Notes: generated by a model from the sequence alone, not told the origin. DNA of 64,000 nt from Leptospira saintgironsiae (GCF_002811765.1 NZ_NPDR01000002.1:248001-312000); one strand, 5' to 3'. Counted from the first letter of the stretch, positions 1-8,616 are shown. Translations and numbers: made by a program.

Positions 1-2
1 AA

Positions 3-686
3 TCCATCTTTGTTACCAATCGTTTGGAAAGAAGTTCGGGTGGAGCCGGACAAGACTTTGTCCCAATCGAAGAATATCTGAAACTTCTGGCGTTGAATAA
101 GATTGAATCCAGATTTATTTCCGAAATTTCAGTTTTAATACGTTATAAAAATTATACTCCACTTGGTTATGTGCAGGTTCTCTCGGATAAACCAATGGAT
201 ACGGAAGATTATAATAAGATCACATTATTCGCTGCTGCAATTTCAAGAGATGTGATTGCTTCAGGATTCTTCCAGGAATCCAAAGAAAGATGTATGGCAG
301 AAGACATCAGTAGAAGTGGACTCGGATTTTTCCATCCACAATCTATTTTCTTTTCCAGAAGTTTTGCAGTTGGGGAAATACTACTTTGTGATCTACAGCT
401 GAACCAAGAGTTAAGAGGAACCTATAGAGCAGTTATCCGAAATATCACGAACACTGATAAAATGTTTCGTATAGGTTTACAATTTTTCAATTTGAATTCT
501 AAGGAAGAAGAGATCCTGAACCAATTCGTAGATTCAAGACTAGGGCCGGGAGAAGGTTCCCAGGCTCCTGAATCAAGCGTGCAAGATCCAGGCCCTCCTA
601 ACGGAGCGGAATCTACTCCTGAGATGGAAACAATTTCAGAAGAAGTTCCTGATATGGGTTTTGAAGGAGAAGAAGAGTCTGTCTAA
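3..686 (+). CDS. PilZ-domain protein (DUF1577-like), 5' truncated by the window edge
   Basis: The frame stays open to the first base of the window, so the TTG at 24 is probably internal and the real start lies upstream. The C-terminal half has a PilZ-like pattern: DISRSGLGFF (a D/N-x-S-x-x-G type motif), then strands ending IGLQFFNL. PilZ domains bind cyclic di-GMP, but the usual N-terminal arginine pair cannot be confirmed because the beginning is missing. The tail, from about residue 175 counted from the TTG, is a low-complexity acidic Pro/Glu/Ser stretch. The 3' end overlaps the next gene by 26 bases. The DUF1577 label is from memory of Leptospira families. Confidence 0.6.
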   Translation, partial: SIFVTNRLERSSGGAGQDFVPIEEYLKLLALNKIESRFISEISVLIRYKNYTPLGYVQVLSDKPMDTEDYNKITLFAAAISRDVIASGFFQESKERCMAEDISRSGLGFFHPQSIFFSRSFAVGEILLCDLQLNQELRGTYRAVIRNITNTDKMFRIGLQFFNLNSKEEEILNQFVDSRLGPGEGSQAPESSVQDPGPPNGAESTPEMETISEEVPDMGFEGEEESV

Positions 687-1650
687 TTCTTCTACACAAG
701 AAGGTCTTAAAACAAAGATTGGAAAAGAAGAGGCAGGTACTCGACTCGATGTATTTCTTGCTTCCAGATTCACATACCAATCCAGGTCCAATTGGAGAAA
801 AATATTAGAAGAAGGTAAAATACTAGTACAAGGAAAACCTGCAAAACCTTCTTACTCGATCAAAGATGGAGACGAGATACTTTATCTTCCTGGAGAAAGT
901 TTTGAACCTCCTGTCATTACTGACTTTAAAATTCTATATGAAGATTCTCGCTACATTGCAGTAGAAAAATCAGGAGATATACCGATCCATAGTGCCGGAA
1001 GATATAGAAAGAATAATCTCACAGATCTAATCCAAGAAGATCCTCGTTTCGAAAAAATTTACACCATCCACAGATTGGACAGAGAAACTTCTGGAGTAGT
1101 TGTTTTTGGAAAAGATTCAGAAGCAGCTTCTAAATTGGCAGAGCTGTTTTCTAAAAGGAAAATAAATAAAACCTATATTTCTTATGTTTGGGGAAATTTC
1201 CCGATATCCGTTAGCGCAAAAGGATATTTGATTTCGGACCCTTCTTCTTTGATCCGTAAAAAAAGAAAATTTATCTTTGAGAACTCTTTTCAAAAATTAG
1301 AAACTCCAGAAGAAGATTTTGAGACTTCAGAAACTAATTTTAGAAAAATTGGAGAAGGTACGTTTCAAGGTTTACCTTTTTCTAAAGTGTACTGTTTTCC
1401 GAAAACCGGAAGACTTCATCAAATCAGAGCCACATTATATTCATTAGGGTTTCCTTTAATTGGAGATAAAATTTATGGAAAGGACGAGGGTGCATTTCTG
1501 GAATTTATAGAAGGAAAAGACCCGGATTTGATCTCTAAACTTGGAATGAATAGACAGGCATTACATTCCAGTTCTCTAAAATTTATTCATCCATTTACTG
1601 GGATCAAAATAAAGATTAGATCTAATTTGCCGGAGGATTTTCCGGAATGA
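661..1650 (+). CDS. RluA-family RNA pseudouridine synthase
   Basis: Predicted to isomerise specific uridines in rRNA or tRNA to pseudouridine. An N-terminal S4 RNA-binding domain (about residues 20-80, TRLDVFLASRF) precedes the catalytic domain. The RluA signature HRLDRETSG is at residues 137-145, with D140 as the catalytic aspartate, and the C-terminal RLHQIRATL motif follows. About 40 residues between GNFPIS and the FSKVYCFPKTGRLHQ motif look like a lineage insertion. The start is TTG, inside the end of the PilZ gene. The stop overlaps the next start as ATGA, so it is probably co-translated with the antiporter. RluA, C and D subtypes cannot be told apart by eye. Confidence 0.88.
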   Translation: MKEKKSLSNSSTQEGLKTKIGKEEAGTRLDVFLASRFTYQSRSNWRKILEEGKILVQGKPAKPSYSIKDGDEILYLPGESFEPPVITDFKILYEDSRYIAVEKSGDIPIHSAGRYRKNNLTDLIQEDPRFEKIYTIHRLDRETSGVVVFGKDSEAASKLAELFSKRKINKTYISYVWGNFPISVSAKGYLISDPSSLIRKKRKFIFENSFQKLETPEEDFETSETNFRKIGEGTFQGLPFSKVYCFPKTGRLHQIRATLYSLGFPLIGDKIYGKDEGAFLEFIEGKDPDLISKLGMNRQALHSSSLKFIHPFTGIKIKIRSNLPEDFPE

Positions 1651-3095
1651 ACGAAAAACCAGGATTTTGGATCTCTTTATTCCCTCTTGGATTTTTGATC
1701 CTTTCTTTAAGTATCGCAGGATATTTATTCGGGAGTGGTATCGCAGAAGGTCCTGCTCAAATTTTATTATTTAGCGCGGGCGCAATCTCCGCAGGAATTT
1801 CTAGACTTAGAGGAATTTCTTGGGAGAAGATAGAAAATACGGTTCTGGATTCCCTACGAAATGTTCTTCAGCCAATACTCATTTTGCTTTTGATAGGTAC
1901 ATTGATCGGGATCTGGATACGTTCCGGAATTGTTCCTGCGCTAATAGTCTGGGGATTGGAATTATTAAAACCTGAGATATTTTTACCTTCTGCACTCATC
2001 TTATCTTCTGTTGTTTCTTTAGCTACAGGAAGTTCTTGGTCTACCGCAGGAACTATTGGTGTCGCATTGATTGGAGTTGGTGCAGGACTCGGAAAACCTT
2101 TGGGAATGGTAGCGGGAGCAGTAGTCTCAGGAGCATATTTCGGAGACAAACTTTCTCCTTTTTCCGAAACTACTAATCTTGCATCTTCCATCACTGGAGT
2201 TTCAATTCTATCACATATACGTAATATGGCCAGGACCACTTTGCCAGCTTTTGGGATTTGCCTTTTGGCATTCGGGTTTTTAGGCTGGGGAGGAAGCCAA
2301 GGAGGAACAGAAGCCGCAATAGGTCCTGTGATCTCAGCTTTGAAAGCAGAATTCCAAATTTCTTGGGTTTTACTTTTTCCGCCGCTTCTCACATTCTTTC
2401 TCATCTATTTTAGAGTTTCTGCAATACCTTCTATCTTTATTGGGATTTTGAGCGGAGGAGTTTGTTTTCTTCTGACCCAGTCAAATATATATGCAAATTC
2501 TTTAAACTTTCAAGATGCTGCCTCTGCCGCTTTTAAAAATTTGGTATCTGCCGCTTCCGAAGGAACAAAAGTAAAAACAGGACATGTGGTCGTAGACGGG
2601 TTATTATCCAGAGGCGGAATGTCTTCTATGCTTTCCACAGTTTGGCTGATTATCTCGGCCATGTTTTACGCAGGGATCATGGAAGGTGGCGGAATGACCC
2701 AAGTTTTGGCGGAGAAGGTTCTAAACTGGGCAAAGGCAAGAGGTTCATTATTTGCTGCTACAGTATTTACTTGTATGGGAACCAATTTATTCTGCGCGGA
2801 TCAATATCTTGCGATAGTAGTTCCAGGCAAAATGTTCAAAGAAGCTTATTCCAGGAAAGGGTTGGATCCTAGAAATCTTTCTAGATGTTTAGAGGATTCA
2901 GGAACAATGACTTCTGCTTTAGTTCCTTGGAATTCCTGCGGTTCCTTTATGGCTACCGCCTTAGGAGTTCCTACCCTTGTGTATCTTCCTTACGCATTCT
3001 TAAATTTACTTTCTCCTTTGTTTTCCTTAGTTACTGGATGGACCGGTTGGGGCCTGGCTGGAAAAGATCCGGAAGCTAAAAAAGAGATTTCCTGA
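1647..3095 (+). CDS. Na+/H+ antiporter, NhaC family
   Basis: A 482-residue inner-membrane protein with about 11-12 hydrophobic segments. NhaC-family features include SLATGSSWSTAGTIGVALIG near residues 125-145, the FGDKLSPFSETTNLA region (about 166-180) and a C-terminal MGTNLFCADQYLAI followed by a DSGTMTSALVPWNSCG segment. It would exchange protons for sodium, supporting pH and sodium homeostasis. Some relatives exchange malate/lactate or amino acids, so the substrate is inferred. The ATG overlaps the rluA-type stop by four bases. Confidence 0.87.
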   Translation: MNEKPGFWISLFPLGFLILSLSIAGYLFGSGIAEGPAQILLFSAGAISAGISRLRGISWEKIENTVLDSLRNVLQPILILLLIGTLIGIWIRSGIVPALIVWGLELLKPEIFLPSALILSSVVSLATGSSWSTAGTIGVALIGVGAGLGKPLGMVAGAVVSGAYFGDKLSPFSETTNLASSITGVSILSHIRNMARTTLPAFGICLLAFGFLGWGGSQGGTEAAIGPVISALKAEFQISWVLLFPPLLTFFLIYFRVSAIPSIFIGILSGGVCFLLTQSNIYANSLNFQDAASAAFKNLVSAASEGTKVKTGHVVVDGLLSRGGMSSMLSTVWLIISAMFYAGIMEGGGMTQVLAEKVLNWAKARGSLFAATVFTCMGTNLFCADQYLAIVVPGKMFKEAYSRKGLDPRNLSRCLEDSGTMTSALVPWNSCGSFMATALGVPTLVYLPYAFLNLLSPLFSLVTGWTGWGLAGKDPEAKKEIS

Positions 3096-3282
3096 ACTCT
3101 TTTTAGCTTTTAAGTGGAAGAAGGTTTCTATAACATCTGCTCGATTATAAATCTTAGAAAAATGCTTGTGTCGCCACAGCGATATGCGAAAATACTGAAA
3201 AAGTGAGCAAAAGCTCACATTTTAAAAAAGGCATGTCTCGGGTGAAATTCCGAGATACTTCGATATGAGGAGAGGGGTTCCG
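3096..3282. other. Intergenic region upstream of the copper cluster
   Basis: About 185 bases between the antiporter stop and the cupredoxin-NosD gene. I see AT-rich sequence and a good Shine-Dalgarno (AGGAGAGG) just before the ATG at 3283. I found no strong terminator hairpin or recognisable operator. Confidence 0.4.
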
Positions 3283-5289
3283 ATGCCTAAATTCCATTTA
3301 AAAGAAAGGTACATTCCCGTTTTAGGACTATTGGTCCTGGGAATTTTGATGGGAGCCTTCGCTTCTTCTTGCAGTAGCAATGAAGGAGAGGCAGTAGAAG
3401 GTTTTGCCCATGTGGTAATGGTGGATAATGCATTTTCTCCCCCTATGCAAAAGATCCCAATCGGCGGTCAGATCGAATTTATAAATTCTGGGGCTAACCC
3501 TCATAATGCGATCGCAGTGGATAAGTCTTGGTCTACCGAAAAAAGTTTCGGTAATATCGTGATGCCAAGAGGCGCCAAGATAAAGATCAGCTATCCTAAG
3601 GAAGGAGTTTTTCCTTATTACTGTAGCTTCCACGCTTCTCCAGATGGAAAAAGCGGAATGGTTGCGGATATCGTAGTTGGAAATGCTGCTTATAACCCAG
3701 CTGCAAGAGCTGGTAAAGATTGGAAGGTCGCTGAAAAATTTTCAGGAACCACTCGTAAGGTTCCACAAATGTATCCTACCATCCAAAATGCGGTGGACGC
3801 TGCTTCTCCTGGAGATCTTATCCTGATCAGCGAAGGTGTATATTACGAAGAAGTGGTGGTCACTACTCCTTCTCTTACATTAAGAGGAACGGATAGAAAC
3901 AAAGTAATCTTAGATGGTCAGTTCCAAAGAGCAAATGGTGTCATCGTAGTTGGAGCAAACGGTGTTGCAGTAGAGAATATGACTGCAAGGAACGCCACCT
4001 TAAACGGATTCTTTTGGACAGGTGTAAAAGGATATAGAGGTTCTTATCTAACCGCTTATAATAACGGAGACTATGGAATCTATGCTTTCGATTCAGTGAA
4101 CGGAGTATTAGAACATTCTTATGCTTCTGGATCTCCCGACGCGGGGATTTACGTAGGCCAATGTTATCCTTGTAAGGCAATTCTTTATAATGTGATCTCC
4201 GAGAACAGTGCCTTGGGTTATTCCGGTACGAACGCTGGGGGAGAATTATATATCCTCAGTTCCATCTGGAGAAATAATATCGTAGGTTTGGGACCAAATT
4301 CCTTGGATAGAGAACTTCTTCCTCCGGAAAGAGAAACTTATATTATTGGGAATTTAATCTATGATAATAATAACCTGACCGCTCCAATCAAACCTCTGGA
4401 ATACCCTACTTACGGAACAGGGATCTTGATCGCAGGCGGTTTACATAACGTGATCAAAAATAACGTTGTGATCGGACATGATAATCACGGGATTGCAATC
4501 TTCCCGAATCTGGATGAGAATTTTTGGTTCTCTCATAGAAATATTGTGGAAGGAAACATTGTACATTCTTCCGGTTTTGGAGACTTGACGCTTGCAGGAC
4601 CGATCAGTATTGGAAACTGTTTCTCAAATAATAAATTCCAAACTTCAGTTCCTCCTTTATTGGAAAAAACGAATTCTTGCGCTTCAGGGATCAGAATCCC
4701 AATGGGCGGAGAAATTTTCACTGCGTATAATGCGCTTTCTTTAATGGTGGATGCGACTCATGGAATTTATCCAAGCGGAGATTGGAAGAACCAACCGGTT
4801 CCTTCTCCTCAAGCAAATATTCCAGGCGGTGTTGCAGCCCTGGTTAAACCTGCTATTCATCCTTTCGAAGATTTCGGTTTAGATTTGGATAAAGTAAAAC
4901 TTCCAGAAGAAGCAGCTAAAATCCTAGCAGAAAGAAAACCTAAATTCGGAGACGTTCTGGGTGGATTCTCTGTGCCTAAACCTTTGGATATCCAAATAGT
5001 GATCTTCCGTTGGTTCGGATATTTGCTTCCGCTACTTCTTTACGTATGTTTGGTCAGCTTAAGTGTTTATGATCTGATTTCTAAATCAGGAACAAGCATT
5101 GGCAAATACGTATGGTTGGCGTTTGTTTCCTTGGTGCCGTACATCGGGGGAGGAGCTTATCTTCTTTCAGGCAAATCTTCTTATCCTAAATACTTGAGAT
5201 TCACTCTTGTGTTTGCCGGATTTGGAGCTTCTCTGGCCTTCATTTTCTACCTTGGGTTTACCATTGTAGGGAACGTCGGAGCGGGTTGA
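3283..5289 (+). CDS. Lipoprotein with cupredoxin and NosD-like beta-helix domains plus membrane tail
   Basis: The start at ATG 3283 is preferred because AGGAGAGG precedes it; an in-frame ATG lies 18 bases upstream. The predicted 668-aa protein begins with a lipoprotein signal (lipobox AFASSC, Cys30). A type 1 copper domain follows (about residues 44-134) with all four ligands: H74 (NPHNA), C114 and H117 (YYCSFH) and M126. The His-Met loop is longer than in plastocyanin. Residues about 160-490 resemble the right-handed parallel beta-helix of NosD/CASH proteins (repeated I-x-x-N-x-I strands, IGNLIYDNNN, IKNNVVIGH). The last 100 residues carry about three TM helices resembling the next gene's product. 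It heads a copper operon. Electron transfer or copper handling is likely; the exact reaction is unknown. Confidence 0.8.
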   Translation: MPKFHLKERYIPVLGLLVLGILMGAFASSCSSNEGEAVEGFAHVVMVDNAFSPPMQKIPIGGQIEFINSGANPHNAIAVDKSWSTEKSFGNIVMPRGAKIKISYPKEGVFPYYCSFHASPDGKSGMVADIVVGNAAYNPAARAGKDWKVAEKFSGTTRKVPQMYPTIQNAVDAASPGDLILISEGVYYEEVVVTTPSLTLRGTDRNKVILDGQFQRANGVIVVGANGVAVENMTARNATLNGFFWTGVKGYRGSYLTAYNNGDYGIYAFDSVNGVLEHSYASGSPDAGIYVGQCYPCKAILYNVISENSALGYSGTNAGGELYILSSIWRNNIVGLGPNSLDRELLPPERETYIIGNLIYDNNNLTAPIKPLEYPTYGTGILIAGGLHNVIKNNVVIGHDNHGIAIFPNLDENFWFSHRNIVEGNIVHSSGFGDLTLAGPISIGNCFSNNKFQTSVPPLLEKTNSCASGIRIPMGGEIFTAYNALSLMVDATHGIYPSGDWKNQPVPSPQANIPGGVAALVKPAIHPFEDFGLDLDKVKLPEEAAKILAERKPKFGDVLGGFSVPKPLDIQIVIFRWFGYLLPLLLYVCLVSLSVYDLISKSGTSIGKYVWLAFVSLVPYIGGGAYLLSGKSSYPKYLRFTLVFAGFGASLAFIFYLGFTIVGNVGAG

Positions 5290-5340
5290 TCTCGGGAAAC
5301 TTAATACATTAATATTTTAGAATATACTAAGGAGTTATTT

Positions 5341-5655
5341 ATGGAAACTACTCAATTTTACGATCCAGGATTTTTTACCTTACTTTTCAACTTTTACGGA
5401 TACTACATTTTTTACATTTTATTCGCTCTATGGGCGCCGTTGGCTCTGATCGATTTGTCTAAAAGAGAAGATGTGGATCCTAAAAAAGGAAGTTTATGGA
5501 CTGCAGCGATTATTCTTGTCCCATTATTCGGGGCAGGAGCCTATCATATAGTTGGCGGTTCTAAGATCCCATCTTGGGCAAAGAACAGTCTTGTGTATGG
5601 CGGGATCGGCCTTTTGGTTTTAACACTTCTGATCTCTACGATCGCAAGATTCTAA
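5341..5655 (+). CDS. Small three-TM membrane protein (PLDc_N-like)
   Basis: A 104-aa protein with hydrophobic helices near residues 10-38, 48-68 and 80-102. Charged connectors read LIDLSKREDVDPKKGS and VGGSKIPSWAK. The layout (helix, LiDL-type motif, short polar loop, second helix with PLFGAGAY, then G-x-S-x-x-P) matches the C-terminal membrane tail of the preceding gene, where the equivalents are VYDLISKSGTS and PYIGGGAYLLSGKSSYP. The two look like duplicated copies of one module, related by pattern to the N-terminal membrane segment of phospholipase D family proteins. The ribosome-binding site AAGGAG is clear. Function is unknown; it probably assembles with the neighbouring redox proteins. 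Confidence 0.7.
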   Translation: METTQFYDPGFFTLLFNFYGYYIFYILFALWAPLALIDLSKREDVDPKKGSLWTAAIILVPLFGAGAYHIVGGSKIPSWAKNSLVYGGIGLLVLTLLISTIARF

Positions 5656-5671
5656 TAAACGGTAAGGTAAT

Positions 5672-6706
5672 ATGAATCGGAAGGATTTCCTTCGTTGGTT
5701 AGGAATAGGTGGTGCCGGGCTCGCAGCGGGTACCGGAATCGCCGGAATTACCACAGGCAAAAAAGAAGATCCACTCTGTAGGACGGGGTCTTCTGTTCCA
5801 GGACAGATTTCTTCTACTCCGAATCCTTCTATTCGATTGCCTGGCTCTATAGGTGGGAATTCCTACGGAAGTATGATCCATCCTCCTATGTTCGCGGACG
5901 CCGCGTTCTTGTCTAGGATGGAGTTACATAGTACGATTCCCCAGGCTCCTACCGGTTCTAAATTTCGTTCTGAAGTCAATATTATAGAAATGCCATTGAC
6001 TGTGGCTCATAATACTGTCGTGGACGCTTGGACCTTCGATGGTGTTGTTCCTGGAAAAGTGATACGCGCAAGACTTGGCCAGGAGATGGAACTTCTTTTT
6101 AGAAATCATTCCAATCATCCTCACTCTGTTCATTTTCATGGAACTCATGATCCTCAGCAGGATGGTTGGGAACCAATTGCTCCTGGTGCAGAAAGAATTT
6201 ATAAGATCACTGCGGGCCCGATCGGGTTTCACCCATACCATTGTCATGTTCCTCCTTTGGCGAGTCATATGTCCAAAGGTTTGTATGGTGGATTTATAGT
6301 AGATCCTCCTGGAGGGAGGCCTCCTGCATTAGAATTCATGCTGATACTTGCAGGATGGGATTTGAATGAAACCGGTCGAAATGATATTTATGCCTGGAAT
6401 GGTATCGCTGGATATTATGATCGTTTTCCGATCAAGGTCCCTGTTGGCAAAAAAGTAAGATTATACATTGCGAATATGACTGAACATGATCCTGTTGCTT
6501 CTTTTCATCTTCATTCCCAGACATTCGATGTGTATAGAACTGGAACCAAACTTGTGCCAGATGAACATACAGATGTAATCACTCTGGGACAAACAGAACG
6601 AGCAATTGTAGAATTTACACTTACTAAAAGAGGAAGATATATGTTCCATCCTCACCAGACCCATATGGCGGATAGGGGAGCAATGGGCTGGATCGTAGCA
6701 GTATGA
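5672..6706 (+). CDS. Two-domain multicopper oxidase (laccase-like), exported
   Basis: A 344-aa protein with two cupredoxin domains. The N-terminus NRKDFLRW plus a glycine/alanine-rich hydrophobic stretch (residues 10-28) is a Tat-like signal lacking the strict twin arginine. Trinuclear-centre histidines are all present: HFH 154-156, HCH 190-192, HLH 279-281 and HPH 326-328. Type 1 copper ligands lie only in domain 1 (H151, C191, H199), with Leu204 where nitrite reductase has the axial Met. Domain 2 has no Cys. The Asp of nitrite reductase is His154 here, so laccase, ferroxidase or cuprous oxidase chemistry fits better than NirK. The next gene, a SCO protein, overlaps its stop and may supply copper. 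Confidence 0.85.
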   Translation: MNRKDFLRWLGIGGAGLAAGTGIAGITTGKKEDPLCRTGSSVPGQISSTPNPSIRLPGSIGGNSYGSMIHPPMFADAAFLSRMELHSTIPQAPTGSKFRSEVNIIEMPLTVAHNTVVDAWTFDGVVPGKVIRARLGQEMELLFRNHSNHPHSVHFHGTHDPQQDGWEPIAPGAERIYKITAGPIGFHPYHCHVPPLASHMSKGLYGGFIVDPPGGRPPALEFMLILAGWDLNETGRNDIYAWNGIAGYYDRFPIKVPVGKKVRLYIANMTEHDPVASFHLHSQTFDVYRTGTKLVPDEHTDVITLGQTERAIVEFTLTKRGRYMFHPHQTHMADRGAMGWIVAV

Positions 6707-7311
6707 ATTTTTTAAAATCAAATTATAAAAATATAATTTATTCTCTTTTGATCCTTGGAGTTGGTTTCGGTGTAGGTTTTTATATGAAAAAGAAACCTTC
6801 TTCTCAATTCGCATCTGAAACTCCTGTAGCAGAATGGAGAACTGCAATCTTAAAAGATACAGAAGGGAAGTCTATTCGCCCGGCAGAATTACCTGGGAAT
6901 TTGTTCGTAGTTTATTTTGGTTTTTCCCATTGCCCTGATATGTGTCCAATGGCTTTGAATGATATAGAGAACGCATTCATTTCTTTAAAAGATGATTCCA
7001 AAGATATTACTCCTGTGTTTATTACAATCGATCCGGAAAGAGATACTCCGGAAGTATTAAGAAAATATATTTCTCATTTTCCTGGAAAAGAACTCGTAGC
7101 CTTAACTGGTGGAAAGGATCAGATCAGCGAGTTGCAGAAAGGATTTGGAGTATTCTCTCAAAAGACCCAGCTCCCTCAAGGAAATGGAGAATATGGAATG
7201 GATCATACTCTTTTTATATATCTAGTAGATAGAGCTGGAAATATACTAAGAGCTTATCCTACAGGGATCAAGGGAGAAGAACTGGCAAAAGAAATCAGAG
7301 AATTATTGTAA
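6703..7311 (+). CDS. SCO family copper chaperone / thiol-disulfide protein
   Basis: SCO proteins deliver copper to cupredoxin-type sites such as CuA of cytochrome oxidase or reduce their cysteines. This 202-aa protein has an N-terminal membrane anchor (residues 10-27) and a thioredoxin-like fold. The metal motif CPDMC is at C77-C81 and the distal histidine is H168 (GMDHTLF). The segment DPERDTPEVL is typical of the family. The ATG overlaps the multicopper oxidase stop (ATGA). I see no cytochrome oxidase genes in the window, so the neighbouring multicopper oxidase or the cupredoxin lipoprotein is the likely client. Confidence 0.9.
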   Translation: MNFLKSNYKNIIYSLLILGVGFGVGFYMKKKPSSQFASETPVAEWRTAILKDTEGKSIRPAELPGNLFVVYFGFSHCPDMCPMALNDIENAFISLKDDSKDITPVFITIDPERDTPEVLRKYISHFPGKELVALTGGKDQISELQKGFGVFSQKTQLPQGNGEYGMDHTLFIYLVDRAGNILRAYPTGIKGEELAKEIRELL

Positions 7312-7355
7312 TTAACTAAATCTCTCTGTGAGCTTAAGTACCCTGTAGGAAACAT

Positions 7356-7697
7356 TCATTCTTTATCATAAAAAGCGAATACAACTGCAAGGATCACAAG
7401 GAAAAAACTAACCGCGTGATTCCATTTCATTTTTTCTTTTAATACCAGAATCGCAAATCCAACAAAAATAGTGATCGTGATCACTTCTTGTAAAATTTTG
7501 AGTTGGAAACCACTTAATCCGTCTTCCGCATATCCGATACGATTTGCAGGGACCATCAGGCAATATTCAAAAAATGCTATTCCCCAAGAGATCAGGATAG
7601 TTTTCCAAATTGGAAAGTCTTTGAAGAACTTTAAGTGACCATACCAGGCAAAAGTCATGAATAAATTGGAAAGAGTGAGTAATATAAAAGTTCTCAT
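7356..7697 (-). CDS. DMT-type small membrane protein (DUF486)
   Basis: A 113-aa protein with four TM helices and the DUF486 pattern: N-terminal LSNLFMTFAWYGHLKF, central SWGIAFFEYCLMVPANRIGY, and C-terminal LKEKMKWNHAVSFFLVILAVVF. DUF486 proteins look like half-size members of the drug/metabolite transporter fold, and no function is established that I know of. It lies convergent to the SCO gene and downstream of the Hsp20 terminator, so it is probably transcribed on its own. Confidence 0.78.
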   Translation of the reverse strand: MRTFILLTLSNLFMTFAWYGHLKFFKDFPIWKTILISWGIAFFEYCLMVPANRIGYAEDGLSGFQLKILQEVITITIFVGFAILVLKEKMKWNHAVSFFLVILAVVFAFYDKE

Positions 7698-7731
7698 AAA
7701 TCCAGGAAAACCGACTGGAAGAATAGAAGCA

Positions 7732-7757
7732 AAAAAAAACCGGGCAGAACCCGGTTA
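7732..7757 (-). terminator. Rho-independent terminator after the hsp20 pair
   Basis: Arms AACCGGG (7738-7744) and CCCGGTT (7750-7756) flank a 5-base loop. On the minus strand the hairpin is followed by nine T residues, complementary to the A-run at 7731-7739. It lies about 30 bases past the stop of the distal hsp20 gene. Confidence 0.85.
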
Positions 7758-7783
7758 TCAAGTAAGGATTTGCTGAAAAACAA

Positions 7784-8179
7784 TTAGTTAGTTTTGACCT
7801 CTATCTTTTTGCTCAAAGGTTTTTTTCTAGGAAGTCTGAGTTGCAGAACCCCATTTTGGAGTACTGCGGAAATTTTATCTTCTTCCACGGGTTCGGATAC
7901 AAGGAATGTCCTTTTATAATCTCCAGTTCCATATTCCGAATATCTTAAGTTTCCTTTCGGTTCAGAAACGTTGGTTTTAGCAGAGATCCTGAGTTCATCC
8001 TTCTCCAGAGAAATTTCAAGATCGGATTCTTTTACGCCAGGAAGATCTAAGACAAGAAGATGTTCTTCTTCATTCGAATAAAGATCCGTAGAAGGAGTAT
8101 AAGTCGGTCTTGGTCTTTGAGTCTTCTCTTGTTCTGTTGCGGTTCTTTCTTCTGTTTTAAGTAATTCTGATACGCTCAT
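7784..8179 (-). CDS. Small heat shock protein, Hsp20/alpha-crystallin family (distal)
   Basis: A 131-aa ATP-independent holdase that binds unfolding proteins. The alpha-crystallin domain runs from about residue 30 to 125 (DLYSNEEEHLLVLDLPGVKESDLEISLEKDELRI style strands), ending with GVLQLRLPRKKP, which holds the conserved G-x-L-x-L motif. The N-terminal arm is short and Glu/Thr/Arg rich. It lies 11 bases after the proximal hsp20 gene with ribosome-binding sequence AAGGAG, so the two form an operon under the upstream CIRCE sites. Having two paralogues may allow hetero-oligomers. Confidence 0.9.
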   Translation of the reverse strand: MSVSELLKTEERTATEQEKTQRPRPTYTPSTDLYSNEEEHLLVLDLPGVKESDLEISLEKDELRISAKTNVSEPKGNLRYSEYGTGDYKRTFLVSEPVEEDKISAVLQNGVLQLRLPRKKPLSKKIEVKTN

Positions 8180-8190
8180 TTTTTTTCTCC

Positions 8191-8598
8191 TTATGCCTTT
8201 GCTTCGATACGGATCTTTCTTGGTTTTTCGCTTTCAAGAATTGGAAGCTCTAAGGTTAAAATTCCGTCTTTTACGGTTGCTTCTACTTTTTCTGAATCTA
8301 CTGCTACTGGTAGTTCTAGTCTTCGTTGGAATTTTCCTCTGGCTCTTTCTATCCTACGAGGTTTGTCTTGTGCATAGTCCTTCCATTCGCCTGAGATGGT
8401 GAGAAGGTTGTGAGCCACTGTAATGTCCAAATCTTCTGGAGAAAGACCAGGAATCTCTGCGGTTACTGTGATCCTGTCTTGGTCTGTATAAACATTTAGC
8501 GCAGGGTATGCCTGTCCGCCTTCCCAGACTGGATCGAATAAATTATGAAATCTATTTTGAATTCTTCTGACTTCGCTAAAAAAATTTGGGGTTCTCAT
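8191..8598 (-). CDS. Small heat shock protein, Hsp20/alpha-crystallin family (proximal)
   Basis: A 135-aa protein with an alpha-crystallin domain from about residue 35 to 130 (ALNVYTDQDRITVTAEIPG; closing strand GILTLELPI). The N-terminal segment FFSEVRRIQNRFHNLF is amphipathic, as expected for sHsp oligomerisation. The start is supported by CAGGAGG seven bases upstream. It is the first gene of the pair and sits directly downstream of two CIRCE-like inverted repeats, so repression by HrcA is expected. Confidence 0.92.
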   Translation of the reverse strand: MRTPNFFSEVRRIQNRFHNLFDPVWEGGQAYPALNVYTDQDRITVTAEIPGLSPEDLDITVAHNLLTISGEWKDYAQDKPRRIERARGKFQRRLELPVAVDSEKVEATVKDGILTLELPILESEKPRKIRIEAKA

Positions 8599-8616
8599 TA
8601 TTGCCTCCTGGGCTAT

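Noticed and set aside
1868..2404. 178-codon open frame antisense to the NhaC gene
   Set aside because: Low-complexity Pro/Ala/Ile translation typical of a shadow of a hydrophobic gene; no ribosome-binding site or family motif.
5672..6706. Copper nitrite reductase (NirK) call
   Set aside because: The catalytic Asp position is His, the axial Met is Leu and all eight trinuclear-site histidines of a multicopper oxidase are present.
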